Both the position numbers and the translations under genes were made by a program. The notes under the pieces are model-generated. The model had not been told where the DNA came from and did no database searches. It saw only the letters and a list, made by a program, of their open reading frames with translations. DNA of 64,000 bases from Nautilus pompilius (taxonomy: Eukaryota > Mollusca > Cephalopoda > Nautilida > Nautilidae). The stretch covers positions 2,666,001 to 2,730,000 of the forward strand of contig JACATO010000304.1 of assembly GCA_018389105.1 (NCBI GenBank), written 5' to 3'. This document shows, one piece after another, positions 37,101 to 52,100 of the stretch (within the stretch, counting starts at the first letter, position 1; each line of letters starts with the position of its first letter).

Positions 37101-40100
37101 ATTTATCATTTTTATAAAAGAAGTAATAAAAGAGTTAAATCTGTAAAATATTTGTAATATGTTCATCACACTGTTTAGCCCGAGTAATATAGTGCACATA
37201 TTAAAAATGGTCTTCGACAAAGTCATAGAATGCAAGTAACATAAATAAGAAAATTATATGATTTATTTGTCTGTGTGCGTGCTGCGCATGTAAACGGTTA
37301 GAAGCTGTTACGACATTTGTTAGCCTAGAAGTTATTTTAAATAAGCAATTTTTCACTAACAATAATGGATACAGATAAAACTATTAGAGGCTGTAAAACT
37401 GAGTAAAACGAATGTTTCCACTTGAGAAAAAACAGAAACTGCAATTAATCGTTTACATTGATGTTGAATGTCCTTCGTTTTCAAAGAAAAAAGCATCTGG
37501 TTCCATGCATTACCAGACATTATAATGTCTAAGGTGTCCAATTCCAAAACCAGATCCTGTCAAACAGAATAAATAGGTGACCTCGTCCGATTCGGGTCGC
37601 GATCTCTGCTTTTTTCTTCCTTCTTAGCATTCATTATCGTTTTCCATGTAGTCATGACCTCTCTGATACGTTATCGTCACAGTATGCAGGCGGAAGTTTA
37701 GATTCTTGAACTTTCGACGGCGTTGTCTTTCTAGCGGTTTCCGTGTGGTAGCTGTGTACATGAGCGCTTTGACCAGACGAATCGGGATCACCTGGTCCTC
37801 TCGTCTGAAATATGCCTTTCAGATGGTTGCTTCAGTGCCAGGAGTATTTCGACACAGGAGCGCGGCAATGTTAGACAGTGTGGTTTCCTAAAGCTGCTCC
37901 TGTAAAAGTCGAAATGGCCTTGGTATTGGGTGCAGATTTCTCTGAGAAGTTTGGTAGTATTTTCTCTCAAATATCATTTTCTGCCATCGTTGGCAGTCAG
38001 CGCACATATACTATTTTATCTGCAAACAAATGTGGTTTTATTCCCATCCAAAAAATTTTTTAAAGATCAGCAAAAATAAACATTTTAATAATCACCTTTC
38101 AGTTGTGTGTAAAAATGGAATGTTATTTTCAGAATTTTGGACTTTACAAGGATGCAGAAAACAATGCGGCAATATCAGTTGAAGTTGACCAGTCCCTACC
38201 ATCCCATCTTCAAAGATCTCTGCTAGCAGTGGTAAGCAGCCTCTTTTTGTACGTTACCCAGAATCCAGACTACCGCTAGCGTCGTTGTCTCTTAAGTTGC
38301 AGGCTTTTCCGGCGACTACACTAAACAGACTTCTATTGTTAAGTCTTAACAATAAACAAGGCATCAAGAAATTTCGAATACCCCGCAGTAGATAAAAAGC
38401 TTCATTAAATTATTAAAAATAATACATATTAGAAGTAGTTCAGCATTTATTTACTAGAATACTTCATTTGACTAATATTTACATTTTAAAACTAATGTCT
38501 TATTATATATTTATCGTTAAGAAAACGGTATTACCAAATTTAAAAGAAAATAACTCTAACAATATTCTAAGCATAGAAGAACAAAATGATTTTAAAGTTG
38601 ATGCTATTAACGAAAAGTATGTACATTTTCATCGCAGTCAAATGTAATAATATCATCGCTTATATAAAACTCCCAGCGAAAAGAAACATCTAACAATTTG
38701 ATTTTTAAATTGATTTATCTTATTATCGCCCATAAGAATAAAGAACATATCAAATTGTTAAATAAATCACCTTATATTTTAAACGAAATGCTGAACATTC
38801 ATTACTTTTGTGTTACAGTGTAAGAAGAATTTTGACCAAAAATAGTAAATTAAACAACTGTTGTTTTAATACTCGTAGGATCAAGCACCCTGATTCATTT
38901 AGTGTGGAGATACTTCAATAAGCGAGCACTTCTGGAATGTTATTTTGACCAAAAAAAAAACAACAACCGTAAATGATAAATCAGAAACAACAGGTAATCA
39001 GGATGTAATTTCCCGAGTCATTAGATTTTTTCCTATTTCATAACCCTGAGTAGCACCGTAAGTGGGTACTGGTAAATACTTACACAAAAAGAGAATTTAA
39101 AGGGAACATCGAACGCCGCATGTTCGAATAGCGTGTCGGTTTTCAGAGAGCAGAAATCAACACGTAACTTTGGTTCTAGTCTACATTTAAAGCGGAGGGA
39201 CTCGTTAACTTTCTGCTGGCCGTCGAGTGTGATGCTTTAATACGACAGCCCGTCTGCGTTTCAGAATGGAGAATACGTGTTCGAGAACATTTACTACGAG
39301 ATCAAAGCAGCGAGCCCCGCACTACGGCTTCTCACGCAAAAAAATTTACACTACGTTGTCCGACGGGCAGTTTCTAAAACCAGACAATCGGGTAAGTCTG
39401 TATTTTAAACCAAATTCTCCTTCTTTGGTTTTAGGGTCATCTATTTTTAATCCAAGGGAGATGACTGCTACCAGAAAAAAAAAAATTAATCAGAAGTACT
39501 CGGCAAATGAAGTGAATGCGGGTACTCATAGATCTAATTTTTAAAAGTTTGTTTCGGTTTTTTTTGAAAATTACCGGGCAAAAAATGCGTAAATAAATTT
39601 TTGGTTAAAATAACAGAATATACTCTGGTGGCTTGTTTAACCTCTGGTGGAAACATTAATCAGTCACTTTATTGAAAACCAGATCAGAATCGTGGAGCAG
39701 TGGTACTGAATATTCAAAAGATTATATGAGTCATTGTTCAATAGAAGAATTTAACTTGCAATTTTTATTTTCACTTTTAATGACAGTTTTATGAAATTTA
39801 ATTCTATCAGTGCAGGTGAGGTTTCCAGCCAACCCTCTGAAGGAAAGCTACTGGGTCGAACTGCTCATCTTGATTGATCACAGTATTTTTAACAAGTGAG
39901 TAGACTTTCAGTAAAATAAAAGAAATAAATTCAAAATCCAAAAATATTCATTTAGCTGCTATAATTGGTATTTAACAAAATATTTTCAAAATATTTTAGT
40001 TAATACGAACTTTCTCAAAGAAAATAAGTCAATAAAAAGTAGAGATAAGAATATTAAAGCATCAAATTAAGTATCATCCAATGCTTCTGACTTATACCAA

Positions 40101-43100
40101 TTAATAAATTTTAAATATTTGAAGCTTAATCATCATTTTATTAATGATGTGATATAGAAAATGTAATGAAACCACAAGTCATCGTCAATTATTAGGTTGT
40201 TACAAATATTCTGTCAGTTTTTTTACGGCAACGATGATACTTCACATTGTTGCTGAATGTGAAGTTTATTAATCAAAGTGAGTTCCATTATAATCAGTAC
40301 ACTTCAGTCAACGAGTTACAAGCACATTTATACAATTTTGAAAATAATCTGGATTTCTGGAGTCGATAAACTGTTGGAAGGCAGTTTCAATTGCTGCTCG
40401 GTTGGAGAAGGATTTCATACGAAGGTAGCTGTCGAGGTGTTTGAAAAGGTGGTAGTCTGTGGGAGAAAGGTCTGGTGAATGGGCTGGGTGAGGGAGAACT
40501 TCGTACCTCACCCTGTTCAGTTTCTGAAGAGTCGCTTTGCAAGATGAGGACGAGCATTGTCGTGGAGCAGGATTGAGCCTCTTCGATTCACCAGTACCTG
40601 CTGTCGTTTGGAAAGTTTCTGATGAACAACGATTAATTCACGACAGTGCCTTCCAGCTGTGGTTTTGCCAGGTTTTGTCTGTTGACAAGCGAAGAGCAGA
40701 TCCCAATCGACAATTTTGTTGTTGTTCATTCAAATCGTGAAGCACCTACTTGTTAAGCCTTTTCACCTCGCCAATTGCGTCAAGATGCCGGGAAACAGTT
40801 GCAGTGCTTACGTCAATCTCTCCAGCAATTTCTCGCACTGTTCTTCTTGGATCGGTTTCAGTTGAGACTTTCAGACGGTTGTCATCACAGCTGTAAGGTC
40901 GTCCGCTACCTCTCTTATCATCGAGGCTCACATCGCCCGATCGAAACTTTGGAAACCAACATTGTACTGTGCGTTTATTTGCTGTCTTCGCCAAATGCTT
41001 GCTTAATGCTACGAGTTGGCTCGCTCGCTTTGTGGCAGAGTTTGAACTAGTGAAGCAAAATAGCACGAAAATATTTTATATTCATGGTTCACTCAGAACC
41101 CTGAAACAAATATCCATTTTACGATTTTTATAAAGTTAGGTTTTACATAATGTACGCCAAAGCACGCGCTACAAGACGATATATAACTTATCTACATACA
41201 CCTTCACAAGTATGCAAAAAATGAACCACAAATTAACATAATATAAAAGCGGAGAAAACATTTGTAACGACCTAGTTGTTCTAATCCATGAAATAAGAAA
41301 TCAAAAGACAAACTATTCGTGGGTTTGCAACACATTAACTGTGAAATGTAGTAAATTTCAGGTAAATGCCATTTAAAAATTGTCTTGGGTCTTCTTTGGC
41401 AATCATTATAGAGGCATTAACGATATTTTTGCGTCTATTGTTTTCAGTAAAGCTAGATAACTATCTTAGTTAGTTGATCGTTTATGTGAAGAACATATAA
41501 ACCGGGTTCAACCTGGTAAAAGAATAACTGCTGTTATTACCCATGTAACAATAGAGTAAAAACACAAAGAATGGAATACAGGAGTAAGCTCTATTTTAAC
41601 ACTACGGGAATATGACCGTCTGACGGCAGAGACAGCTTTTGATAAACTATATTGCATTTGAGAATCGCAACGCCAATGGTCGAGGGGAGTAATACAGTAA
41701 TACACCAATCCCCCATCGTAGAAATATTCACTTGACAAATACCGCGAGAAGGCTGTAGAAGGGACCGCCATTCTGTGTTCTTACAACAAAGAGTAGACCA
41801 CAAGTAAGGATGTAAATCAGAAGACGTCAGTGTAATTGATGTCCTTAGTCGCAGGTGGCTGAGACCGGTCGGATCAATGTGTTTCGGAACGTGTTTAAGG
41901 GTCATTTGAAAGGCGCGCTGCTTGTGTAATACCTGTCGGTAATCTAGGGTAATGATGTCTGTGGGACATGTTCAAAGCAGCTCTATAAAGAGAGCCGAGA
42001 CGAGACCAAAGGCTAGACGACGCTTATAAAGAATCCAAATGTGCGCTGACTTGGGGACCTGCTGACCTTGCTGCTCTTTATTGTTCAAGGACATTGACAT
42101 GCAAATGGCGCCAGTCACATAAACCTTCGCCACTTTACAGGACAGGAAGCAGACAATAGGATCTCAAAAGTGGTTCTGTTAGCCACCGTGTAATTTGTAT
42201 ATTTGTAATTAATTTGCTTTACAGGCCTCCTTAAACACAGGTAACGGGCCTGAAGTTTATGGTTTAGTTATTTAAGATGAAAACGAACCAATAACTTAGA
42301 ACATCCTATCATGAATAAAAGGCTTCTCTACCACTAAAGGTTAAATCTATAAACCAGAATTCTACTGACATCAATTTTGGCTGTTCATAAAATATACATC
42401 TTTATCTAACAACAACAAAGTAACATTTGATACAAAATCCTTAGTCGCTGAAAGAAACCGACATATTAACCTGCATTGGCTCTCCGGTTTTGCTATGTTT
42501 AGCCGGTTGATCTTTTACGAGTACCCACGTGACCTGATCACTAGATGTTGCTCTTTTAATATCTACGAGTATTTCGCTGTTTAATTAGGACTTGAAGACA
42601 AACTGTTATCACACCACGCTGCTGTGAGACCATTACAATTTGCACATTTTGTTTCTTTAGAAAACAGTTCCTGGGATAACAGGTTTGACCTCTTGGGGAA
42701 TATGATCTTTCCTGCTTTTTTTTGCAAATTTTCCTTCTTAATGTTTGTTCTTTTTTACAAATTATTTGTGTTGTTTATTCATGGTATAAGAATTAACTGA
42801 GAAGATCTCTGCCCCTTTAGTTTCTATAGAGAGAAGAATATAAGAAAAGAGGCATAGTTAATTACTCTCTAATACTATCACTTAACTAATGGTATAATAT
42901 GTGGAATAAAACAAAACAAAAATGCCGGATTTTTACAGTAAATCTACTAAAACTCTTAAAGCTGACTCCAGTAGAGGATTATAACATTTTATTTGCGAGA
43001 ATAAATATATTATTTGGGGCCTAAAAAAGTTTATTCTTCGGTTTCTTCCATTTTCTGACGATAATTTTCTTTCATTTACGTCATTATTAGAGGCGCCTTG

Positions 43101-46100
43101 GTAAAGTAGACTTAAGCAAAGTCACGAGTTTTAAGCAAAACAAAGACGAAGCGCAATATTATCGACATATCTGAAATAATTCTTTCTTGTTTCTGATTTA
43201 ATATATAAAAAAAACAGCAACAGACCAACGTTCGATAACACGGTCCAAATGTTAGGTTTCTAACTAAATCTGAAGTACAGTTTATTTGAATTATTATTTG
43301 TATTTCTAGATAATTATTTCATCAGATATGGGGTTTGGAACGATAGAACAAAAACTATAATAACTGGTGTTGGATGAAAAAACTTATGATTGATCCCATA
43401 TTTCAGAGAAATTATTAGCGCAAAAATATTTTTAAAATTGAAATCTTCTTCTTTATGATTGATGATTTATTCTTTAGTGAGTACACAATACCTGCCAGTG
43501 CATATGCTCCGGCCTCGACATTGTATGGACAACGTGTAATTTTGTAGCCAGAGTACATGAAATATGTTTATTCAATCATTGAAATTTTAAAAAAAATTGT
43601 TACATGATAAATAAATCTGGCAAAGCATCACAGATCAGCAACGTAGCAATTAATTTAAAAATCGTATTGACAATATGGTTTTCTTTCCTTGCGTCCTTGT
43701 ATGACCCTCTTGGCTTCTTGCTGGCCGCCTCCTTACCAAACCAGAGAGTTGAAAAGATCGCTATCTGACACTCGTGCTATACACTTCCGCTGGTGTCAGG
43801 CGATCGTATAGATAAAACAACAGCAAAAAGTACACAAGTTAAAGGCTCATTTGACCAGAAACGCAAAGTGTACCGTAAAATTATCTTTGCACAATAAGAA
43901 ACTGATTTTAGATGAACTTACCATTATCCAGCTCGTATTTAGACAGCCATTCTATCACTCTTCTTTAAAGTTTTTTTTTTTTTTCACTTTAACTCTTTTA
44001 ACGCCTGCAAACACCATCGCACATTTTCAGGAAGCACGCTCATTGATCGATATCTCACTTACAGCAGCCGACTGTTTTGTCTGCGAATGTTATGCCGTCA
44101 CAAACAGTATGTTAATTATTTACCTGGTGTCCAAAAACCTAAACCAATTTTTTAAACGCTGACACCAGAAAAAACCGCTGAATTTTAATTTAATTTTTAT
44201 TGGAAAGAAGAAAGAAACAAGTCACGAAACTGATTCCGGTGACGTCATTTCTTTTTTATCTTAATTATTCTCTCTCGTTTCCGCGACAGCGCCGCTTTAA
44301 TAAAACCTTTATTAAGGCGAAAACAGTTTCTCCGTTTGACTAAGAAATAAATTACAAGTAGGACGGACAACAGATAAGCAGAAAGGGTCTGTGTTTGTTG
44401 AGTCATCTTGCTGATAGATTCAAAACGCAAACGAGGCTGCGCTGCTGGTAGAAAGGGAATTTCTTTACTGCTTTGTGGACATAAACAGGAAGTCGCTTCG
44501 ACAAAGGCCGTGACGATGTTCGTGCCACGGTGATTTATCAGACTCCCCTCCAGCGAGAAAAGGTGCCAACGTAACGTATGGCGAAGAAAGTCGAAGTTTT
44601 TCATTTTAATTAGATTTTTTTTTAAAGACCACTATCACTTGTAATAATAATACGTCAATCGACTTACTTGAAATAAATAATTTCTGTGTACGAATAATAA
44701 TAATAATAATAAAAACTGCAAAAAAAGCTAAGGATAAAAAGCTGGATTTTAGATTTCAGAGGTAATGATACTTACAAGCATCTACTAATAGTTAATAAGT
44801 GATGTTTAAGCGCGCCAATAGATTCTTTAAAAAACATGGCGAGATGTAACTTGCCAATTTAAATAATGCACAATTACCACGCATCAAGTTGCGAATCTTT
44901 ATGATGGTCGTAAAATATAAAGTTTATTTCGATGTGGGAGGTAATAATAGCAAAACAAAAACAGATAGACAGACACTGCCAGACACATCTTTGTTGCTCC
45001 ACTTTCCATTCTGAATCAAACGTAATCTTACTTGGCTTAAACTTGTTTCAACAAATTGCGAATTTTTTCAGTCCAAGGTAGAAATGTCTTTAATCCAGCG
45101 GGTATTTCCATTAAAAATTCGGGTTAAATACGAAAGAAACCCGTTACATAAGAAGGCACGCAGTTGCCTCCCCTAGATAAAAAAGTGAATATTTTAAGGT
45201 TCCCCACATCTGGTCTACCGTCGGTTTTTGTTTGCGGCGCCTTAAGTGTTGCACGGTTACCGTGGTCGGGCGGTTGTTCATTAACTCACACAAGTCGGTT
45301 GCCCGTCCTGCTCTCCCCGAAGCGGCCACAGCTAATCTTTGTGGTTAGCCGTAAGTTAGTGATGTCGCGGGTGTCATCAATTTGTCAAGTCTCCGTCCGA
45401 CGATTGTAGGTAGCGCTCTCGTGATATACGCATAGTGTCCTACTAGTATGTGCACACGTGCAAATTTAAGACTTCATTGGCTTCATACTAACCCGACTTG
45501 CGGACACGTGGTCGCCTCGCTCGGGGCAGTTTGAATGGCTGTCAGAACTCGTCCTTCGCAATTCTGACATTTTAGGTTCATAAGCCAAATATAAAAATAA
45601 CGGAAAAAAAAAAGAAGCACCCCGCTGTAGCTGTCTATCGCAGATGATGGATGAGTATCTTATCCCCGTATCAGAGAGGAAAAAGTTGAACGTAAATTTA
45701 CTTGGAGTAGGCAGAAATACAAATTTAAATAGATTCCGCAGTTTAAATTTCCTTTAGACATATTTAATGTAAAAGTCAAATTTGGAAAGCGAATGAAAAT
45801 GTACTATCTAATGGAACGATACATATACAACTGTGGATCTACCCTCTTTTCGCACCTACTCGTCTTTCCAAACGCTATCGTGGTCTTCTTAAGAAATTAC
45901 AAACGTTATGGAACTTTCTGCGGCAGTGACTGGGATTTACTTTATTATCGAGTTTGAACATTTCGCCTATTAAAAGTAATATACCCTTCACAATTGTAAT
46001 CACGGTTTTAATTATTTTCAGCGGTGTAGACCTTTTCTTTCAATAACCACAAATAATAGTGATTCTTTAAAAAATCGCATATTCGACTTCTTTCAGTTGC

Positions 46101-49100
46101 TACAACATTTTACACCCCAAATTATTTGTACATGTACCTAGAACACTGGAAAATTTATACTGGTGTTAAGAAGGTAACGGCCAGCTCAGCCAACCTCGCA
46201 GGATTTAGAGACAGTAAAACAGCGAATTTGTTTTATATATAATGTCAGAATCGCTCTACGTCATGCGTCAGACGGACTCCATCCGTTCTTTTATTGACTT
46301 AATGTTTATCCTGATGGGAATCCAACAGATTTTATATACATATATCATACAATAAACATTAGAAAATGTAAACACAGGGAGTTATTTATCTAATTTGTGT
46401 CTAGTTGTTTTGCAGTTTGTGTAATAGAGAAATCAGTTACTGATATTATCTACCCTAAGGTTCCAGACTTATTTTGATTTTCACTTCTCTGACTTTGTGT
46501 TTCTTTGTTAAAGCGAGATCAGTATGTATAATATTATTAATCTCTTAGTTGTTCACAATCTGGCCTAAATCTCTATGGATTCCATTTGTTAAAATATATT
46601 TCAGAAGCACTTTAAAGGCCTGTATGTAATTCGTTGGATTGTATTGACTGGCTAGGTGTCTTTCCCGCGCGTTACCAGTTTTGCAAAAAATATAGGACAA
46701 ATCAGATCTTTTACGTTTCTGAGACATCTACTGAGTCTTCCTCTCATGAGCCGTGTAATGAAAACAGAGAGAAACACCATTTTGAATTGTGTAAAATTGG
46801 TGTACTTACATCTGTAATGTACTCTGATCTAGTTAATACAGCCTCACACGGACAGTTTGTAGTAAATTGCTAATTACTTTTCCACCAAATTACAATTCAA
46901 ACTATTACATAAATAGTTTATGGGAGAAGCCTCAGATTTTTTGTGATTACATTAAATAGAAATGGATTAATCGAGGATTAAATGTTTACGAAGGAATTTA
47001 ACCGGATGAGACACAGATCTAAAAAAAAACAACTGAATGTAGATCAGTAATGAATCTAACACGACACAAGTTATGTACATCATAATGGATCACGATTACT
47101 TCAAGGGAGGATCCTTATATCTAAAAAACAATAAATTAAATAAAACAAATTAATAAATTTATATCTACGTAAAGTTTTCAAAGTTAATCCTTAAAGATAA
47201 ATCCTTTGAATTAATTTACAACATCTAGCCAAGCATAATCTTCTACCGGTGGGTACATTCTTTTGTAAGAGAGGAGAATCACGGAGGAACCAGATTCATC
47301 CCTCTTTACTATTCTAAAGTTGCAATGACACTAGTAATTTTCATGGTAATAAATCTAGCAGCATTTCCATCCGCTTTCGAGAAATTTGCTTTACCACAAT
47401 TGTCTTTGGCTGAGGGGCAATGTTTTATTATTTCCGAATTATGCTAAAATATTTCAAACTCGTTATATGTAGAAAACGTGTGATGACATCACTTCTGTCC
47501 TGTCTGGTCTGTGTTTTCGTACATGAAAAGTCTGTCAGCCTTGATTCATTTGACATCGTTTATTCCTGCCTAAAATGTTACTGGGTTTTAAATGCTTTTA
47601 TAGAAACATTTATTATTTTTGGTAAAATTTGGGAATTATTAATGCAAAAATAATTTTGAGAAACATTAATTCGCAAATTACTTTATGATATAACGAACCA
47701 TACTATTGTTGAGCTTAATCAGCGCATCAAGTGATATTACAGTCCTACAAAGCCCAGCACATCTGCGAATAACGACAGCATTTTTCTTTTAAGATGGTTC
47801 TCCTGGCCAAGTTAATACGATTAGAAAAGTTTGCATTTGTTGTTTCTTCTGATGTCGGCGATGAATACGGTTCCGTTGTCAAAAGGTAGCGCAAAAATTT
47901 ATATTGTAGCACTTAAGTGCCTTAAAAAGTCTTTGAAAATATAACGCGGACAGAGTTGTTACAGTTGAATATACAGCCTAATGACAGGAAATTCTTGTGT
48001 GTGTCACACGAAATACTGCCAACATCAGACAAAAAGTAATTGTCAGCCGGACCTTCCCACAAAAAAGACAAATTTAAAAATATAAATCAAAGAGGGAAGT
48101 TAATAAAAATAGAAACGGTAATTTATGCATTGCACGTGAGGTTTGGAGTGTTGACAGTCGTAGACTAATTGCTAGAAATCGTGAACTGGTGAAATTCCCT
48201 CTTTGTTCTGTTTCCAAAGAAAGGGTGTACACAGGAATAAAAGAAAGTAGGGCTATGCGGCATCGTATAATCTATGTTAGACATTCATTTCGCTTTGAAG
48301 AAAATCATATAAGTTGGCATTCTTTACTGGCTACTCAGCAGTCCGCTTCAGAATGCATTGCGTTCATTTAAACTGATATTCTAGGCGCGGTGTTCGGCAT
48401 AGCTGTGCTGCAGTGGAGTGGAAATGATCGCAATTCTGCGGTCGGAATTAGTTTCAATGTCAAAAAACCAGAACCAATCGTTTCTCGGGCAGTTGCAAAA
48501 ATTCATCCCACTTATTTTCCTACTCACAGATATTACAAAAGAGAACTCAAATTTGTCACGGAAAACGCGAGGTGGCGCAAGTTCTGGGGGTGGGTGGAGA
48601 AATACTGCTACGAGAAAAATCTGAAATTATTATATAATTATTACCCCCAAAATTATGCAATTATAAATATCTAAAAGTTTTAAGATATTTTTCACCTGAA
48701 AGGTTTTCGGAATTCTTTATCAGTTTTGAATAATACTCAGTCTTGTTTTTGAATTCTCAGGAGCCGTGATTTTACGCACGTGTTCACAGACAGTTATTGT
48801 CTGCATCGTTGTAAAAATCAAAATAAATAAAAGAAAATAGATAGAAATTGAGTTAACATAAGAGATAGGTCTCGTGTCATTGTTTGATATCCGATAGAAA
48901 CAAGCCATGGTAAGCAGTATTGATCTTAGTAGATAAACACTTCAGACGTAAGAATAATGAAAGTTAAAAGATAGATCAAGTTTGAGAACAAACTGTTAGA
49001 AATCCAAACCTCTATACAGGTCGAGTTATCTTTAAATGACGCAAACTTTAGGAGTTGGTTCCCAGAAGAACGAAAAAAGGGGGAAATGTGCTGCAAGTAG

Positions 49101-52100
49101 TAAATTTATCATAAACAATATGCAATATATCGATAGATTATAACTATGTTTTAATTTACATTTTGTAGTATAACTCTCTTGAAATTAACAAATCTAAAAG
49201 TTTGCGTCGTTTTAATTTAATGTTTAAAATAATGGCACAAAATGGTCTTTTTTAGCTAGTTAAATTATTAATAATCTAAATACATAAAAACAAACATGCA
49301 CTTATTTATTTATAGTTATAAATTGCACCATAATTATGACATTAAAGCCACACGCTGCTTAACCTTTCAATTTTATTAAACATTTTAAATTTGTAACTTC
49401 TCTGATTTGCTTGGTTTCAGATTCACGAGAAGAAACAACTCTTCGTTAGAAGGCACCAAAAGTCTTCGGTATTATTTTGCGCACATAGCTAACGCGGTAA
49501 GTATCTAGTACCAAATAGTAGTATATGAAGCTCTTTGTAAGCCTCACCGTAGAGGATCGTCAGTAAAGCACTCCACCATACTCGAATACGCCTCGATCTA
49601 CCAATCTATCTGAGAATGTAGAGGGTCCTAAGGTACATGACGTACTACTCATATTTCACAATAAGCATTATACTTGATATACCTCTAGATTTTTCAATAT
49701 TTTAACAACTTGTTTTCAGCACAACTTCGAGGTGATTCTTTGTAATGACCAATATCATTTTTAAATACCATAGTCATGAGTTTTCTACGTGATAAAGTTT
49801 TCAGCAGACAGATACAAACTCGTTTATATATCATAATTGCGCTTCAAGAACCGGCAGATAACTTGGTTAACGCTTTAGGTGTGATTTTAACATTAAATAC
49901 CTGCTTTCACTAAAATTAAATATTTCTCTATAAAAATTTTAATAACGGTAAGTATATTTTATAAACATTCCTAAAATATACCAAAAGAAATTTAGATTTA
50001 AATTAATTTTAATTTATAAAAAAATTATTATTTTTATATTTAGCATAAATAATAGTAAATATAGTAATTATTAGTTATTTACTGATTTGAAAGAATCAGA
50101 AATCACTTTGATAGTAAATCAGAAGATTTCCAATCTCTTCAGAGAAATGCTTTTTAATTCGATCGTGGTTTTTAGAGTTGTTTATTGGGGCAGAATGAAA
50201 AACATCACGAAGTGGAACATTTCACGTTTTTTAATCTTACTCCGAAAACGTTTTGCGCCATTACACCGACAAGACAGATTGGTCATCCTCCCGCGTTTCT
50301 AATAAAAAAATAAAAATGCGGAACCATTCTTGCTTCATCTTTAACTCCGAAAAAATTTTGTTCTGCGTGGATTCTGCCAGAGTCTGGCAGCCTGAACTTC
50401 CAACTGAATAAATATTCTGTAATTCAGAAATTGTTCTGTAACAGGAAAATGGCACCAACAGATTGCTCCAAGAAGAGAGGAGCACGCGGTGTCTATATGG
50501 CGGAAAGGATTTCTTCCACAGGGTATTCAGGCCCTGTTTGCAGGTTTCTCTCCATCTTCTCTCTGCCGGCCTGTTCGGGTGGGATTTTCTCCGGTTCAGC
50601 TTTCTTCCACTGCATGGGTTCTAGATTATTTATGCCGGAGGTGATCGGTCCGCTATTGCGCAGGCGCACGAATCCCCCCACAGTCAGGTTATCAAAGAGG
50701 TCTCGTATACTTACAAAAGACAAATCCATCTTTGCCAGTTCTGTGTATACGGAGAAGGGATCTTAATAATGGAGGCTATAATAACTACTACAGTTATTTT
50801 CTTTCTAGGAGATACATTTAAATTTTGTCCATTTATTGTGACGTATTCTTTTGGAAATGAACTGCCGATCTCCTTTAAGGCTGTTGGTAAATTTTAGTTT
50901 CAGGGGAGCACATGAAATATCCCGTACGAAGTTCGCACCAAGCTCTCTGCTACGGTGAAATGTCGGTCACCCTCAGGCCTGCCCTGTTTACACACCAGAA
51001 TTATATCCAACAAGTAGATAATTGGTTTCTGTCTTCTTTGTTTTACAGATTGATTTACGATTTTCGGGAATCGATGCCAGAGATTTTACTATATCTGTCC
51101 GTCTGTCTGGTTATTATATCTTAAAAGTAAGTAAAAATATTTGAAAAAGAAAAAAATTACAGCAGTCAAATCCTTGGCCAATTTTAGTAACTCTTGAAAC
51201 TGAACATTACCTTTTGGTTAAATGGCAGAACCACCTATAGTTTATCTACTGAAAAACGACTGCCATTAGCTACACTTACCATAACACTACCGTTCAGGTA
51301 TTACTAAAAATCCTGTAATCCAGAATTTCCAAATACATTCAAGAAAGAATAACAAATTCACTGCGTGATTCAAACTAAAAGTTGTAACTTCTGCAAAGAA
51401 AATTAGTAATTGTGTAGCGTCGAAAGAGTTCGGTTTATTTGAGAAGATGGTAAGAAATTGGAGAAAGATTTCTAAGGAGCTAGAAAAGATGTCGAAGAAT
51501 AAATGTGCTAACAGGGGGAAGAACAAGCAAGTGAGTACACTTGGAGAAAAAAGTCGCAGAATGGGTACATAACAAGATGGACCGCTTCCCGCGGAGACAT
51601 TCGAATCTATTTCGTGATAGAAAAGCATTGCAGATTTAAAATCCAGCGCTGGATGATGTACTGGGTTCATGAAGAAGCACGACTTCGTATTTCTTCAGAA
51701 AAGCAAAATTTCGTAGCGTCTACCGGCTGAACATGATGACAAGATCAAAGAATTCCACTGATTTGCTATTCGACATTGACAGGCAAATGTCTATAGATTG
51801 GCTTGTATTAGTAACGTGGATAAAACATCCATGAACTTCAATATGGCGGCAAATAGAACAGTAAATAGAATTGGTGAAAAGTCAGTTCTGCATAAGACCA
51901 CTGGCCATGTGGTTCTACCTTTTATGTTTGACGGAAACAAGTTGAAACTGGTGGTGATATTTACACGTAAGGAGAAGTTTCCAAAAATATGTAGTTGTCC
52001 ACATTCACGTAAAAAGATGGATAGATGAAGGCGTCTGCAATGGACAGCTGAAAGATGTGTGGGATTCACGGTCTGGTGGATTACAAAGAGAAAAAAGTTT

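Larger units (their letters stand above)
33057..38132 (+). other. Metalloprotease intron 2 (with possible cassette exons)
   Basis: Two phase-0 open segments with plausible splice sites lie inside (35292-35375 and 36374-36490/36613; separate entries). Otherwise it is AT-rich with a probable repeat fragment at 33306-33480. A 136-codon minus-strand frame at 33910-34320 has no recognisable domain. Confidence 0.5.
39896..49420 (+). other. Metalloprotease intron 5 (9.5 kb)
   Basis: This is the largest intron. It contains the deleted mariner at 40193-41274 and a TGACGTCA at 44240-44247. A GC-richer patch at about 45130-45420 and a 119-codon minus-strand frame at 44245-44604 have no recognisable domain. 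No further exon is needed by the frame. Confidence 0.55.

Noticed and set aside
39816-39895. Use of the AG at 39814-39815 as acceptor for the first catalytic exon
   Set aside because: In the phase set by the previous exon it gives a stop within about 21 codons. The AG at 39809-39810 keeps the frame and yields the expected YWVELLILID.
44245-44604. A 119-codon minus-strand frame in protease intron 5
   Set aside because: There is a hydrophobic stretch near the middle but no family match by eye and no supporting signals.
50493-50729. A 78-codon minus-strand frame with hydrophilic, protein-like composition
   Set aside because: It lies within protease intron 6 with no recognised family and no splice partners. 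It is possibly a retroposed fragment but unsupported.
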